Positions 1 to 10,500 of a stretch of DNA of 21,774 nt are shown piece after piece. The translations under genes were made by a program, and so were the position numbers. Numbering within the stretch: position 1 is the stretch's first letter; the number at the start of each line of letters is the position of its first letter. Under the pieces are notes generated by a model. It was not told the origin of the DNA. It saw only the letters and a list, made by a program, of their open reading frames with translations, and searched no databases. Where the stretch lies: contig KN882668.1 in the NCBI GenBank assembly GCA_000934455.1, positions 64,462 to 86,235 on the forward strand. The letters run 5' to 3'. The stretch is from Apostichopus parvimensis (lineage: Eukaryota; Echinodermata; Holothuroidea; Aspidochirotida; Stichopodidae).

Positions 1-523
1 TATTGTATAACACGCATATTAATCTATATACATAACCATATGTATCCATTTGCGGTAAAGATAACTTTGCCATAAGTTAGATCCTTTTTTATTGAACTTT
101 TCCTTGTAATTTGAAGTTTCATTTTCTTGGCAAGCCCGTATGTGAGGATCATATTTAAAGTTTTTATAAGTGTTGGTATTTAATCCTAGTTCAGAATACA
201 TCATTTAGAAATGCTAGATTGTAATATCGTTACTTCGTTTCTCCTTACAAAATAAATATCATTCATCTTACGGAAAAAATTGATTACGTATAAGCGTCAT
301 CTCGGAAAACCGCCAAAATTATAAAACGACTTATATTGGATAAATGGGCAGAAAGTCATACCTATATATATATGGTCACATTCATGAAGGAATCTGAGAA
401 CGGTAGGCCTATATCTATGTTATGAATAATGCACATAAGGCCAACTTATATACCAGCAAGAACTAAAATGATCAAATGAATTGATGTTATCAGTGCTGAG
501 TTATAAGGAAGCATGTGAAGCTG
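1..523. other. AT-rich intergenic DNA
   Basis: AT-rich sequence with no convincing exon. The one small open frame on the minus strand (19-204) shows no recognisable domain and no clear coding bias. Several TAGGCCTA-like words occur near 407 and 534. I see no RNA gene or transposon terminus here. Confidence 0.5.
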
Positions 524-767
524 CGATATATATAGGCCTACTGATATATATATATAGGTATTACCGGTATAGGATATATATAGGATATATATATATCGGA
601 TATATAGGATATATTTATATAGGATATAAATATAGGATATATGGGATATACGGGATATATAGGATATATAGGATATAGGATATATAGGATATATAGGATA
701 TATATAGGATATATATAGGATATATAGGATATATATATATAGTATATATATAGGATACTGAGATATA
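524..767. repeat. TATAGGATA-type AT satellite
   Basis: A run of imperfect TATAGGATA, GATATATAGGA and TATATATA words covers about 240 bases. Unit length drifts between roughly 7 and 13 bases, so it is a compound microsatellite or short satellite with no fixed period. The Tyr/Ile-rich open frames seen on both strands here are products of the repeat and not genes. Confidence 0.9.
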
Positions 768-1480
768 CGCTCTGTCTATATGTCCGATTCTTTGTCGATC
801 GAGTGAATAGTAGGCCCACTGCTGTATAAACGATACCGTATATGTGTATATGCCTATACTTTACACTGAATCAGATACTGAAATTGATATTTTTCATTTG
901 AAATCAACAAACTTATCCAAAGCTTATTTATTTGCAATAATTTTAGCGATGAAGCTTTCAACACGACAACGTAAATTCTTGAACGCTCTGGCGAGTCAAT
1001 AACTGACTTTCTCTCGGAATCCATTGATCTCTTTCTCTCTCAAAATCCCTAGCTCCCTTAATGAGACGTCCACTGACCAAGTACTCGCTTATAGTCAAGT
1101 ATAGCTTCACTCATTATTCCTGCCTGGAAGTTCGATGCTATACCGTCACACAAGATTGCACACAAAAATAGTATCAAGATGAGTTGCACGGTAAAATGCA
1201 TTAACAACAAGTCCACATACTTTGTTGATCGGCGGTTTATTACAATGACGAACGCACGATTCCCAGGGAGAGGGGCGATGTATGCGTGTAAGTGTGCGTT
1301 TGTTTTTCTATCTGACCGAGGACTTGAACAAAAGAATTCCAGGTCCTCGGTTGTGATTTCTAAAGAATCACCACGTCCTCGGAAGAATTCTATTGTATGG
1401 GGTATTGTTAAGCTTAGGGTACGTGGATTTGAACAATGGAAAATACCATGGGGTCCTCGGTTGGAATGTAATACAATCAT
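768..1480. other. Intergenic, no gene seen
   Basis: Mixed-composition sequence. Open frames at 1058-1585 (minus) and 1179-1589 (plus) overlap on opposite strands and run into the adjacent GTAT repeat as His/Thr/Tyr or Cys/Met/Val repeats, so they are not credible genes. The word TCCTCGG recurs four times between 1346 and 1462 without a regular period. Confidence 0.4.
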
Positions 1481-1525
1481 GTGTGCGTGTATGTGTGTGT
1501 GTATGTATGTATGCGTGCGTGTATG

Positions 1526-1559
<34 letters not shown>

Positions 1560-1562
1560 TGC
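1481..1562. repeat. TG/GTAT microsatellite
   Basis: Compound microsatellite. It starts as TG-rich sequence (1481-1505) and becomes (GTAT)n with a few TGCG interruptions, ending with an uninterrupted GTAT run near 1531-1560. It is non-coding. Confidence 0.93.
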
Positions 1563-2573
1563 TTTTTCTTTCTACAACTTAACACTTAGCCCTACATAGA
1601 ACAGTCCACTATAAAAAGAGTAAGGAATCCACACAGTTGGCAAGTTGTGTGTGTAGATCATCATTGCCCAGAAGTAATTGCGTCTAGTTACGCTGATTTC
1701 GAATATTCTACTATCGTCTTGCGCTTAAATCTTGCTGCGATTCTTTAGGATATAAGTTACCTTTTACTCCATCAATACAGGTAAAAACTGTGGTGGGCGG
1801 CAATAGAGAAGAGGGAACAGCCTGCGGAGAATTAAGCATGCATGCTCGCAATGTATTACTGCGCGTTTGGTGTAGTATACGCTTCTAGGGCTAGGCAGAG
1901 TTCGCGTAAATCGACTTAAAAGATATTGACATCACTCGCCGTAGATTCATATCATATTCTGTTCGTAAATCACAAATGTTTCGTCAGGGTAGGCTAGTAC
2001 TTCCATAGTCAAAGCACCTTATGTATTGTAACGTGTACGATTTCCTATATGCGCCGGATGCTGCAAACGTTACCACAAATGAGCTCAACATATTTGAAAT
2101 CACGCAGGCAGGACAACCATGGCGCTATTTCAATCTAAGATTCAGAGCCATATGTACGGCTCTGATATAAGTGTCGCAACACAATTAATTGTTCCATTGA
2201 CTTACACACTAAACTCGTTTTACTTTCAAAGCCCGCCAAAGCATAGAAGTTTTCAACTGGTATATCCTACCAACCACTTGATAGCTGAGAGACTGGCCTA
2301 TCATGGCACTTGCACATTTCCTAATCATGACCGCTTAGATTTTGAGTTAAAAGAAGATAAAGTTGAGCATACTGAACCCCAACCCTTCCATATGCTCGCT
2401 CGGAGTAATATCAACATTGAACCAATTTCTACAATTTCTATTTTTTTTTATGTCACCTTCAGTCCTCTCTATTTTCACACCATTTGTACTTTAAATTATG
2501 CTCTTTTACAAAAAGGCAGCAAAAATGATGGTAACTGAAAATATGCTAAAACAAGCATTACATTAGGTCAATT
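1563..2573. other. Intergenic, one weak open frame
   Basis: No recognisable gene. The longest ATG-initiated frame is 139 residues on the plus strand (2119-2538). It has no recognised domain, contains a homopolymer T run near 2442-2450, and resembles chance AT-rich coding. I do not annotate it as a gene. Confidence 0.4.
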
Positions 2574-2592
2574 TACCCCCCCCCCCTCCCCC
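2574..2592. repeat. Poly-C tract
   Basis: A C-only run of thirteen or more bases interrupted by one T, followed by another short C run. On the minus strand it is a G-rich tract. Confidence 0.85.
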
Positions 2593-3715
2593 GACAATGA
2601 TTAGCTTTACGAGCGGATGTACACTACTCTAATTGTGGTGTGGTACCTAGAAATTAGTGCATATTTCATTTTTGAAAAGAGAGCGCCCCCCTTTTTCCAA
2701 TGGACAAAAAAACATTCAACCAATCACAGTGCAGAACTATCAATAACGATTTTGTGTTTTCACGAATGGAGCATTCTCCTCATATAGCAGCCGCCATTTG
2801 ATTTGAGCACTTTCGGCATTTTTCCTTGAAGTCTCTTTTACTCCTCACTTAAATATACTTCACGAAAATGTAATTTACGAATTCACAAAGTTTTGCACTG
2901 AATTAGAACTTGTGATTAAACTATTGCTGTAAAAAATGGATTGATAAGTTTTCATTAATTAAGGGACTAAAAAATGGAGCGAATGAAATGCATACGTTGT
3001 CATTGTTGGTTTGCACGTCTCCCCTCCCCCTCCCGTTTGTGAAAAATCCTCACAAATATCACTTTTCATAAGTTGGAAGTTTCCCGTCTGTTGTTAAGAA
3101 AAGGGGAATTGTGTCATTTTAAAACCTAAACCTTTGTTGGCAAATCACCGTCACAGCGATCAGAAAAGTGCCCAGTTGATTAAAAAATGTTTATAAATTA
3201 AACTAACGAAAGCATCTAATTATTATTATAATAATTTTTTTTTTGAGAAACATTCAAACAGTTTTTTCTATTATTTCTATATAAAATCGAAATTCCAAGG
3301 TAAAAAATGTCAAGAGAAAAGTTTCGCAATTACGAGTAAATTCGATATTTTGAGATTAAATAGTTCAAATTCTTGGGTGATATGAAAGTTCGAAATTCAG
3401 AGGAAAACATCGAAATTTCGATATGAAAAGTCATTTTAAATAAATTATGTAGTCGAAAAAGACTACATAAAAAATATTCGAAATTTTGGTTAAAATGTCA
3501 ATATAAAAACAAAATATAAATAGTTTTTAGGGGGAACAAAATGAAGAAAGTGAAATAGACAAAAGGAAGTTTAAACAATGCTCGACATTTGAAATATAAA
3601 GTCGACATTAAATTTCGAAGTAAACAAGGTTGAAGTTTCAATGTCCAATAAGGCCACCTTTACGCGGATTGGGTTCCATTGCGGAGGACTTTTTTTCTTA
3701 CCTTCTCAAAATGGG
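2593..3715. other. AT-rich intergenic DNA with CGAAATT-like words
   Basis: No gene recognised. A CCAAT word lies near 2720 and a GCCGCCATTT word, similar to the YY1 site, near 2791. These could mark a promoter but no exon follows that I can support. Between about 3270 and 3640 words such as TCGAAATT and TTCGAAAT recur irregularly, suggesting a very decayed tandem repeat. Confidence 0.4.
3445..3470. repeat. Perfect hairpin, 10-bp arms
   Basis: TTATGTAGTC at 3445-3454 and its exact complement GACTACATAA at 3461-3470 flank a six-base GAAAAA loop. The stem would fold in single-stranded DNA or RNA of either strand. It lies in intergenic AT-rich sequence with no adjoining gene, so a terminator-like role is unlikely in this eukaryotic setting. 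Confidence 0.8.
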
Positions 3716-4130
3716 TGCAGTGGCAGTGGCGGAGCGTCCATACAGTCAGGGGGGGGCGGATGCCCCCCTGACGGACTCAAATGGACTGCTGGCGCCCTTT
3801 TCAGCTTTTTACCACTTTTTACTTATTCGCCATTATTGACATTTTTACTGCGCTCTCATCTACCTATTGACATTTGTCACATTTTTTTGGTGTAATTTTC
3901 TTACAAAATGCTCTAACGGCTATTTATTCTTCGTTTATCTGCAAATTAGCAAGGCCCGGAAAGGGTCATTTCCGGCGATCTAGGGAGTATCTTTACTCAA
4001 AAAAATTCTGTACGTTCCGCGCCAACGGCCAACCTGTGGTGGCGCTCCGCTTAGATAGTGTCGAAAGCGCCCCTACAGACCATTTTCGCCCCCTCTGACC
4101 AATACCCGTAGCTCCGCCACTGTGCAGTGG
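3716..4130. mobile_element. hAT-type MITE with 8-bp target-site duplication
   Basis: The element proper is 3724-4122 (399 bp). Its left end reads CAGTGGCGGAGCGTCC. The right end, read inward on the minus strand, is CAGTGGCGGAGCTACG, so the outer 12 bases are a perfect inverted repeat. The flanks are identical eight-base direct repeats, TGCAGTGG at 3716-3723 and 4123-4130. An 8-bp duplication plus CAG-starting ends is characteristic of the hAT superfamily. No transposase frame is present, so it is non-autonomous. A 10-bp perfect hairpin lies just inside the left end (3745-3772). It sits about 400 bp upstream of the DPM2 start codon. Confidence 0.88.
3745..3772. repeat. Subterminal GC hairpin inside the hAT-type MITE
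   Basis: GTCAGGGGGG at 3745-3754 pairs perfectly with CCCCCCTGAC at 3763-3772 around an eight-base loop. Subterminal hairpins or repeats are common in hAT elements and can be transposase binding sites. That role is inferred. Confidence 0.75.
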
Positions 4131-4529
4131 TGTTGTGCTTGAAGAGCGTTTTCTGTTTTCTGACACTTTATCTGGTTATAGTCGGGAAATAGTACTAGTA
4201 GCAGCGCCCTGAAAAACGTAGATTAATCTCGCCCTGCGTAAGTGAAGCTGTTCGGATTTACTCCCCCACAGCTCTCACTATCGTGATATTAAAAGGCGTC
4301 CTGGAGGACGCGTTAAGTCAAGGGAGTTAGTATAGAAAATCAACCTGTTGGACGCTTAGGTATTACGTAATATGCATGATTCGTTGGTGCTCAACAATGC
4401 ATTAAAGCTAGTCACGCAATCCAATCACAAGGCTAACGTTGCCGTTCGCATCCGTATGTAAAGTATTTGATTCGGCAACAAGAAGGAAGGTGTTCGCTGC
4501 ACAACCATAAATCAGATATTAAAACAAAT
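4131..4529 (+). promoter_or_regulatory. Probable DPM2 promoter and 5' leader
   Basis: This stretch separates the MITE from the proposed start codon. A CCAAT box (CCAATCAC, 4421-4428) lies about 105 bp before the ATG. A palindromic ATTACGTAAT at 4362-4371 contains TTACGTAA, the consensus for PAR-type and C/EBP-like bZIP factors. CG dinucleotides are more frequent here than in the introns. No TATA box is obvious, which fits a housekeeping gene. The transcription start cannot be placed from sequence. Confidence 0.45.
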
Positions 4530-4532
4530 ATG
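4530..4532 (+). CDS. DPM2 exon 1, coding part is the start codon only
   Basis: Exon 2 begins with the family's residue 2 (Ala-Thr-Gly), so exon 1 must end with ATG in phase 0. The sequence AAATATG followed by GTGAGAAG at 4527-4540 offers an ATG with A at -3 directly abutting a good splice donor. Joining to exon 2 places G at +4. It lies downstream of a CCAAT box. No transcript evidence is available, and another ATG|GT upstream of exon 2 cannot be excluded. Confidence 0.6.
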
Positions 4533-7500
4533 GTGAGAAGTTTTGTAATAAGTTTTGGTCTTACATTCAATAGGCATTGGCCTACGTGTGTTTTCTCCGT
4601 TCAGACCGTGTTATAGTTATAGTTATAGTGTTGGTATCCGTTCCACGAGAATGATACTGTCAATAACTTAGCATGGTGGGCTCATAATTGACGCACTTAA
4701 GGATTTGATTAACGATGTCTATCAAGGAAAAATCCAAATCACTCAACTGTATGTGTTTTTCATATATGCGGTTCCTCGGTAAATGTAATGATCTCAAAAT
4801 ATTTATTGTTCTGTGCACATGCAACATACAATTGAGCAGAATTTGACCACAAAATGTCTGCCGTGTCAAGTTCTTTCATTCCCCCAAATTGACACATTCC
4901 TCGATAAGCTAACTGTAACTTTGTGTAAGTATACATCCATTGACTCTGAATGCTGTTTGCTCTGCTCTGAGCCTCTAAGCTCAGACAGGTCAGGTCCAGC
5001 GAGTAATGGTAATCATGCTGAGGTAATATTGGTTATTATTAGGGAGTAAATTTTCCAAATCCCCAAAATACGTGCAAAACTGGGGGAGGGTGTTAAAAGC
5101 TTAAAAAAAACACAAATAGATCAGCACATAGCTGAAATGGATTCAGACTCATAAAATATGTAACTCTGCTTTGCTGTAAAAAGTTTAGGTTGCCTGTTGT
5201 ATCTTTGCTAGTAATATTTTGAAGGTGCGTCAATTACGAAAGTGCGACAATTATGAAGCCTTTACTATATAACTTAAGTGGAGGCGCACCCAACGTATGC
5301 CACACTCTTTTGTTTTGAGGCCTAAAGGGAAATGCAAAAAGCCAGGGAGCCAAGTTGATCACATGGCAGCCTGACTGATAAGGGCTTGGCTGTTCATGCT
5401 TTTCACCCAGCTGCAGGGCCAATAAGTCAATGACTGATGTTATTCCTCGGGCAGATGGACGATATCACTTGTACAATTCCTCCTGTTGTCATGCGAGTAA
5501 GAGAACATTAATGTTATTCAATCAGCAGCAGAACAAAAACGGAGCACGCCTTGTCATTCATACTGCTCCTAGTGGATTAACGTGACTGTTCCCTTATTAA
5601 TCTGACAATTTATTATTAATCTGAACAAGATGGAATCCCATGTTGCAACTGTTGCATGTATTGGGCATAGGCCTAAATGCAAATTTTATAGCCTATTACA
5701 TTTTAGAACAGGCTGTTACATGTTATCTGCACATGCAGGCTATGTTGACAGAGGTAGAAGGCTGTATTGGAATGGCACCTAAAGTCCCTGTGCTGTTCTA
5801 TTTCTCACAACATGCCAAGTGGTGTGTGGGAGAAAATGTTGTGAATCTTTCAAGAATAACTGTTATTCACCGTGTTTTCAATGAACATCCCCTTGCCTTA
5901 GCACTTCCTCGCCAAATGTGAGAATAGAACATTTCTCACGTAGATTAACTGCCGGTTAATATTATGTAAACATTGAGCACTATTCATGCAGCTGCCTGAC
6001 AAATAGCCATCCTTCAAAGATTTGTAGTCCATTAGAGCTACTGTATCACATTAATTTAGTGTGTAGGCCTACAGTAGGCTGTGTGTTTCAATAATTGAGA
6101 GATTAATGAAAAATAGTGAAAATATTGTCTGTGCAACTTCAATCTATAATACAACATATTATCAAACATTGACTAGATTTTATAAAAATGTTCTGCTAAA
6201 TCAACTTTATAATCAGCCGAGTAGTTATAAGTAGCTATAGAAGTAGCTATATATATAGCATTAAAAGTAGCTATATTGCTCATTGCATTATGTATGTATG
6301 TTAGCTCTTGCCAATTAAGAATGCAGTCTTGCCTGTCTGTAAATTGTTAATTCTGGTCACCAAATATTGCCGATTACTGTAGATGACAGATGCTCTGCAA
6401 GCGTTGTATCAGTACATTTTATACAGTTAATACTGTGTGGAATGAGTCTACAGTGCTGCCTGGTGATTGAAGTATGGTGGAGCCTAACCAACTTGTAAAC
6501 TATAAAATATCTAATAAAATTCTCATTCTTACACTAGGGATCTGTAACATGTTATGACTGTACCTGTAATTGGAATTCTTTATTCTGCATTTTTACCAAA
6601 GAACCATGGCTTTTTGGTTGGCTGGCAGAGTTCCTACAAGGCTGGTCAAGTCAAGGGGTGGTCAGAATTATCTGAAATGCATTATCTATGCATTTTATTA
6701 TAAAAACAAAACTAATTGCTTCTCTTACTCTACAATCTTTTTTGGTACTACTTTGTAGTTATTCACCACATAATCATGATGATGAACTTTTTTGCCCAAA
6801 ATTTTGCCCATTTGCAGAGATTAAGTTAATGAAAAATTATCTTTTGTCTCTCTCTCTATCTCTCATATAATGTTTCTGTGGCAGAGATTTGGCATGTAGA
6901 CATTTTTGAGGGCTGTGAATTTTGCTTAAAATAATATCACTGAATACTGAAAAATCCCCCCCCCCCCACCAAAAAAAATTACATTACAAATACTACACAA
7001 TGCCAGCAAACTGTTGATTTTTTGTAGCAATTTTTAATTTTTATATTAATAGATATTCACTCATCTTTGCAGGCTACTGGGTCCGATATAGCTGTTGGAT
7101 ATGGCATAGTGATCTTTGCGGGGGCAGTCTTCATCTACTACTCTCTGTGGGTCATCATTCTGGTGAGTATTCAGTATCTTGTGAAGGAATCATCTCTGTG
7201 TTCATGTAGGATACATCGAGCAATTGTTTTGCCTGTTTTGATCTTTATTCAACTTTAAAAGTAAAAAATAAAGCAAAATGAGTTTCCTATTTAGTATTAT
7301 TTTATTGGAACAAACGTTATGCTGTAAAAGTGACAGTTCAGGTTGTGGACATCTGTATGGATTTGTTAAGCAACCTTACTGTAGCTCTTTCCTGATTCAG
7401 TTCTTGACATTTTTTGTTTTCTTCAAAAGTGGCTTTTTGCCACAAGGTCTCATGGTAGCATCATAACATTTTGTGAGAGGCCTAGATACAAATTTTGAAA

Positions 7501-10500
7501 ATATGACGTTTATGAGAACAATTTCCTCCTAAGGTGTTTTAATTCTTACGAGGGTACTTTTCAAGTTTGTATTAACAGTCTGCAAACATGCTTGAATCCT
7601 AGAACCATATTATAATTTTTTTGGGTTACATGTATGCAACCTTGCTTGTGTTGTACATTATGCATGATGTCATTAGTATGTAGCCTAACATAATGAATGG
7701 GTGTGAGCACGTAATGTAAAGTCACTTTGTCACAGTTTTTTCACATACATGTAGCATATAAACAATGGATAGGAGGAGCCTTGGTAGATTTCCTATTTGG
7801 GCAGATTTTATCCCCTTTCCCCTCCTGAGGATTTTATCCCCTTTCCCCTCCTGAGGATTTTATCCCCTATCCTCTCCCCATCTGTTCAGTCTTAGGATTT
7901 GTTACTGCTTTGCTTTGAGTGGTCATCAGATGTCAGAAGCATGCAGGATATCATAAGCATGTAATAAGCATGTCATAAGCATAAATACATGTCGTAAGCA
8001 TGTGGTAAGCATGTCATAAGCATGTCATAAGCATATTTTAAGCATGTCATAAGCATGTTTACACCAAACTGGAAGTTTCCTCAATGTTCATACTTTTTCT
8101 AACCTCGTGATTCAAGTCACTTTTTTCTTTATGGTAGAACATTGCTCATGACTAAAAAAAACCTGCCAAATACTGTATGTATGTTTGCCTCCTAACAATG
8201 GTGTGGAAATGAGTTCATCTTGGTACAGACATGTATATAGGGTCAGGTCAGGCGCGTAGCCAGGATTTGTTCATGGTGGGTGTTTTGCTGGAGACTGACA
8301 TGGGGGAGGGGTCTAAGGGGAGGGGGAGTCCTCGAAAATGGAATTTTAAGGCCTCTAGATGCAAAATGGTGCAATGTTTGAGCTCAAATCATGCAAAAGA
8401 ATATTGATAATTATTTTGTGGAATAATTCTATTCACATCAGAAAAATGTAATCCTATATAGACTCAATTATTGATGCAAGGAAAATGCGAACCTAAAGAG
8501 ATACCTTTCTCAATATATATAATTTACAAGCAACTAGGTTCAACTTCAACCCAAAAGTTTGAACTGTAAGGAGGATAATTTGGGGAATCAGAGATAAAAA
8601 GATCAAGGGAATTGCGGACCTATAGAGTTCCCCTTCGTTTGGACTGTAGAAGTCTGTTGACAAGCAAACTGGGAACCCAAAGAGTTAACGGTACTCTCAC
8701 ATCATTGATTTTGGCATATTTGGTATTTGGTATATTTGGTTCTCTTAGAGTCTCACTAAAAGTAAAGCTAAAATCCCATTAGTGAGGCCCGGAGGAGGGT
8801 GCGATAATTATCAGTAGCGTATCTCTCCAAGTCACTGGTGTTTTCTGCATATATTTTTTGGGGGCACTTGGGCCATGGGGGGTGTTTGAACACCCAAAAC
8901 ACCCCCCTTGGCTACGTGCCTGGGTCAGGTAGTTGAGGAATGAAATTAAATCAGGCCGCTGGCCGCATACTACAATCCTATTCCGTATCTATGATCTTGC
9001 CCACATTAGAATGCTTGACAACTGTGGTTGTACCTCCAGTATCTCTCGTCGTGATCCAACATAACTTTTGCCGCTCTGTTCATGTCTCCGTAAAATGTTA
9101 CATTTCCTCTGTAGAGTGTTCACTTCTAACATTACCATCTCACGCTAGTTCTCAATACCATGCATTTTAGCCAGGTTGACTTCATCGCCATGCATGTTTG
9201 ATCACTGCGAAGAGTTTCACTCAATGAAAATTTCTCTATTTTCGCAGGCTTGATATAAAGGGGGAAATCTCAGTGTAACTGTACATTAGCTTCCACACAT
9301 GTTTTGTGACAGGAAGCAGTCGAAGTTTTGTCATGTTAGCTACTTTCATTTTTGACATACTAGAAATATTAATGCCAGTTTTGTAGCTCTCTTGCGATTC
9401 AAATTGGCAAGTCACAATCTGCAATGTTTGATCACAGATACATATGTATGTACGTACATATACACATACTGTATACATCCATACATTCATACACACATAC
9501 ATACTGAATATGCATGCATTCACTGTTAATTCTGTACGATGGTGTATTACTAATATCTTGAGAAGATTGGTAGCCTGGCAGGTATTTCCGTTATCAAATT
9601 TGGAATTTAAACCCAGTCATTGTCTCACAGAGCCCACAAGGCATGTCACACATAGGATTTGTCACTATTTAGCTGGCTCGATCCATGCTAGTATCCGTTC
9701 CCTCGCCAAGGGACTCGTGATACGCATTTGTCATGATCACACCATCACAGTGTCAGGGACCACTTAGTATGAGTGGACCAGTTGTCTAGTTTTAGTGCCC
9801 AGGCTCTAAGTTTGTTTAGCTTTAGTGCCCAGACTCTAAGTTTGTTTAGTTTTAGTGCCCAGGGTCTAAGTTTGTTCAATTTTAGTGCCCAGGCTCTACC
9901 ATGGTTGACGTTTTCTTAAATATGTTTGTCATCAGTGCTTCTACATTTACAGTCTTTGTATTTGAAAACATAATGTCAAATACACCACTGTGTGTCTGAG
10001 AATACGTCCAAAACCAAAGTCTCATTAAATCAAATCTGTGGTTATGAGTACATCAGAAAATGAGGGCGATATCTGAGGCATTTTCCGGTAAAATATTTTA
10101 TTTCTCGAGATCGTCATAACTTTCGACATCGTTATCTTCCAACAGCCATTCGTTGAACCAGGCCAATTTCTGCACCAACTTTTCCTGCCACGAGCCTATG
10201 CTGTGATTTTACCTCTGGTAGCCGGTGTGGTGTTACTGACGTTCATCGGTAAGTAGAAGACAATCAAGTTTTTCTACTCTACATGTATCATATAGAATCT
10301 CGACTTAGAAAATGCATCTTTGAGATTTCATGTGGAAAATGTAATGAATGGGGTAGGTAAACTTTAAGTACGTGTTGCGACAGCTTGTAGACATCGCCCA
10401 TCTAATTGTCTCTTTTATTAATTTGAACGTTTTAGGCAGAAATTTGGTGACACGTGAAAATCTGATCGGGGGTTGTCGGCTATGGAACTCTCTGAGAATG

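Larger units (their letters stand above)
4533..7072 (+). other. DPM2 intron 1
   Basis: Donor GTGAGA at 4533, acceptor TTTGCAG ending at 7072. Contains a possible inverted-repeat element (4678-5260), a triplicated TATAGT word near 4616-4628, a CT-rich tract near 6845-6864 and a poly-C run at 6956-6968. A 93-residue frame at 5640-5921 has no recognisable domain and is not called. The rest (5261-6840) shows nothing that I can name. Confidence 0.55.
7163..10145 (+). other. DPM2 intron 2
   Basis: Donor GTGAGT, acceptor ATCTTCCAACAG ending at 10145. Holds a 26-bp triplicate (7804-7881), an 11-bp AAGCATGTCAT array (7931-8060), a hAT-type element (8249-8922), a TA/CA microsatellite (9431-9507) and a 30-bp minisatellite (9788-9898). 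Small open frames at 7278-7466, 8940-9170 and 9444-9767 have no recognised domains and are not called. Nothing else can be named between 8931 and 9430 or between 9901 and 10145. Confidence 0.7.

Noticed and set aside
538-819. Tyr/Ile-rich open frames over the TATAGGATA satellite
   Set aside because: They are translations of a simple AT repeat, appear on both strands and have no other support.
1058-1589. Overlapping open frames of 175 and 136 residues on opposite strands
   Set aside because: Both run into the GTAT microsatellite and lack domains. Opposite-strand overlap without splice signals indicates chance.
2119-2538. 139-residue plus-strand frame
   Set aside because: No recognisable motif, crosses a homopolymer T tract, and has no splice or promoter context. 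Too weak to call a gene.
2720-2800. Possible promoter with CCAAT and YY1-like GCCGCCATTT words
   Set aside because: No exon with coding potential or splice donor follows on either strand that I can support. A similar AACCAATCA word also occurs inside the TTAA-flanked MITE, so it may be repeat-derived.
5640-5921. 93-residue frame in DPM2 intron 1
   Set aside because: Lies inside an intron on the same strand, with no flanking splice signals or domain.
7931-8060. CRISPR-like array
   Set aside because: Direct repeats of 11 bp with no spacers of uniform length in a eukaryotic intron. It is a minisatellite, not a CRISPR.
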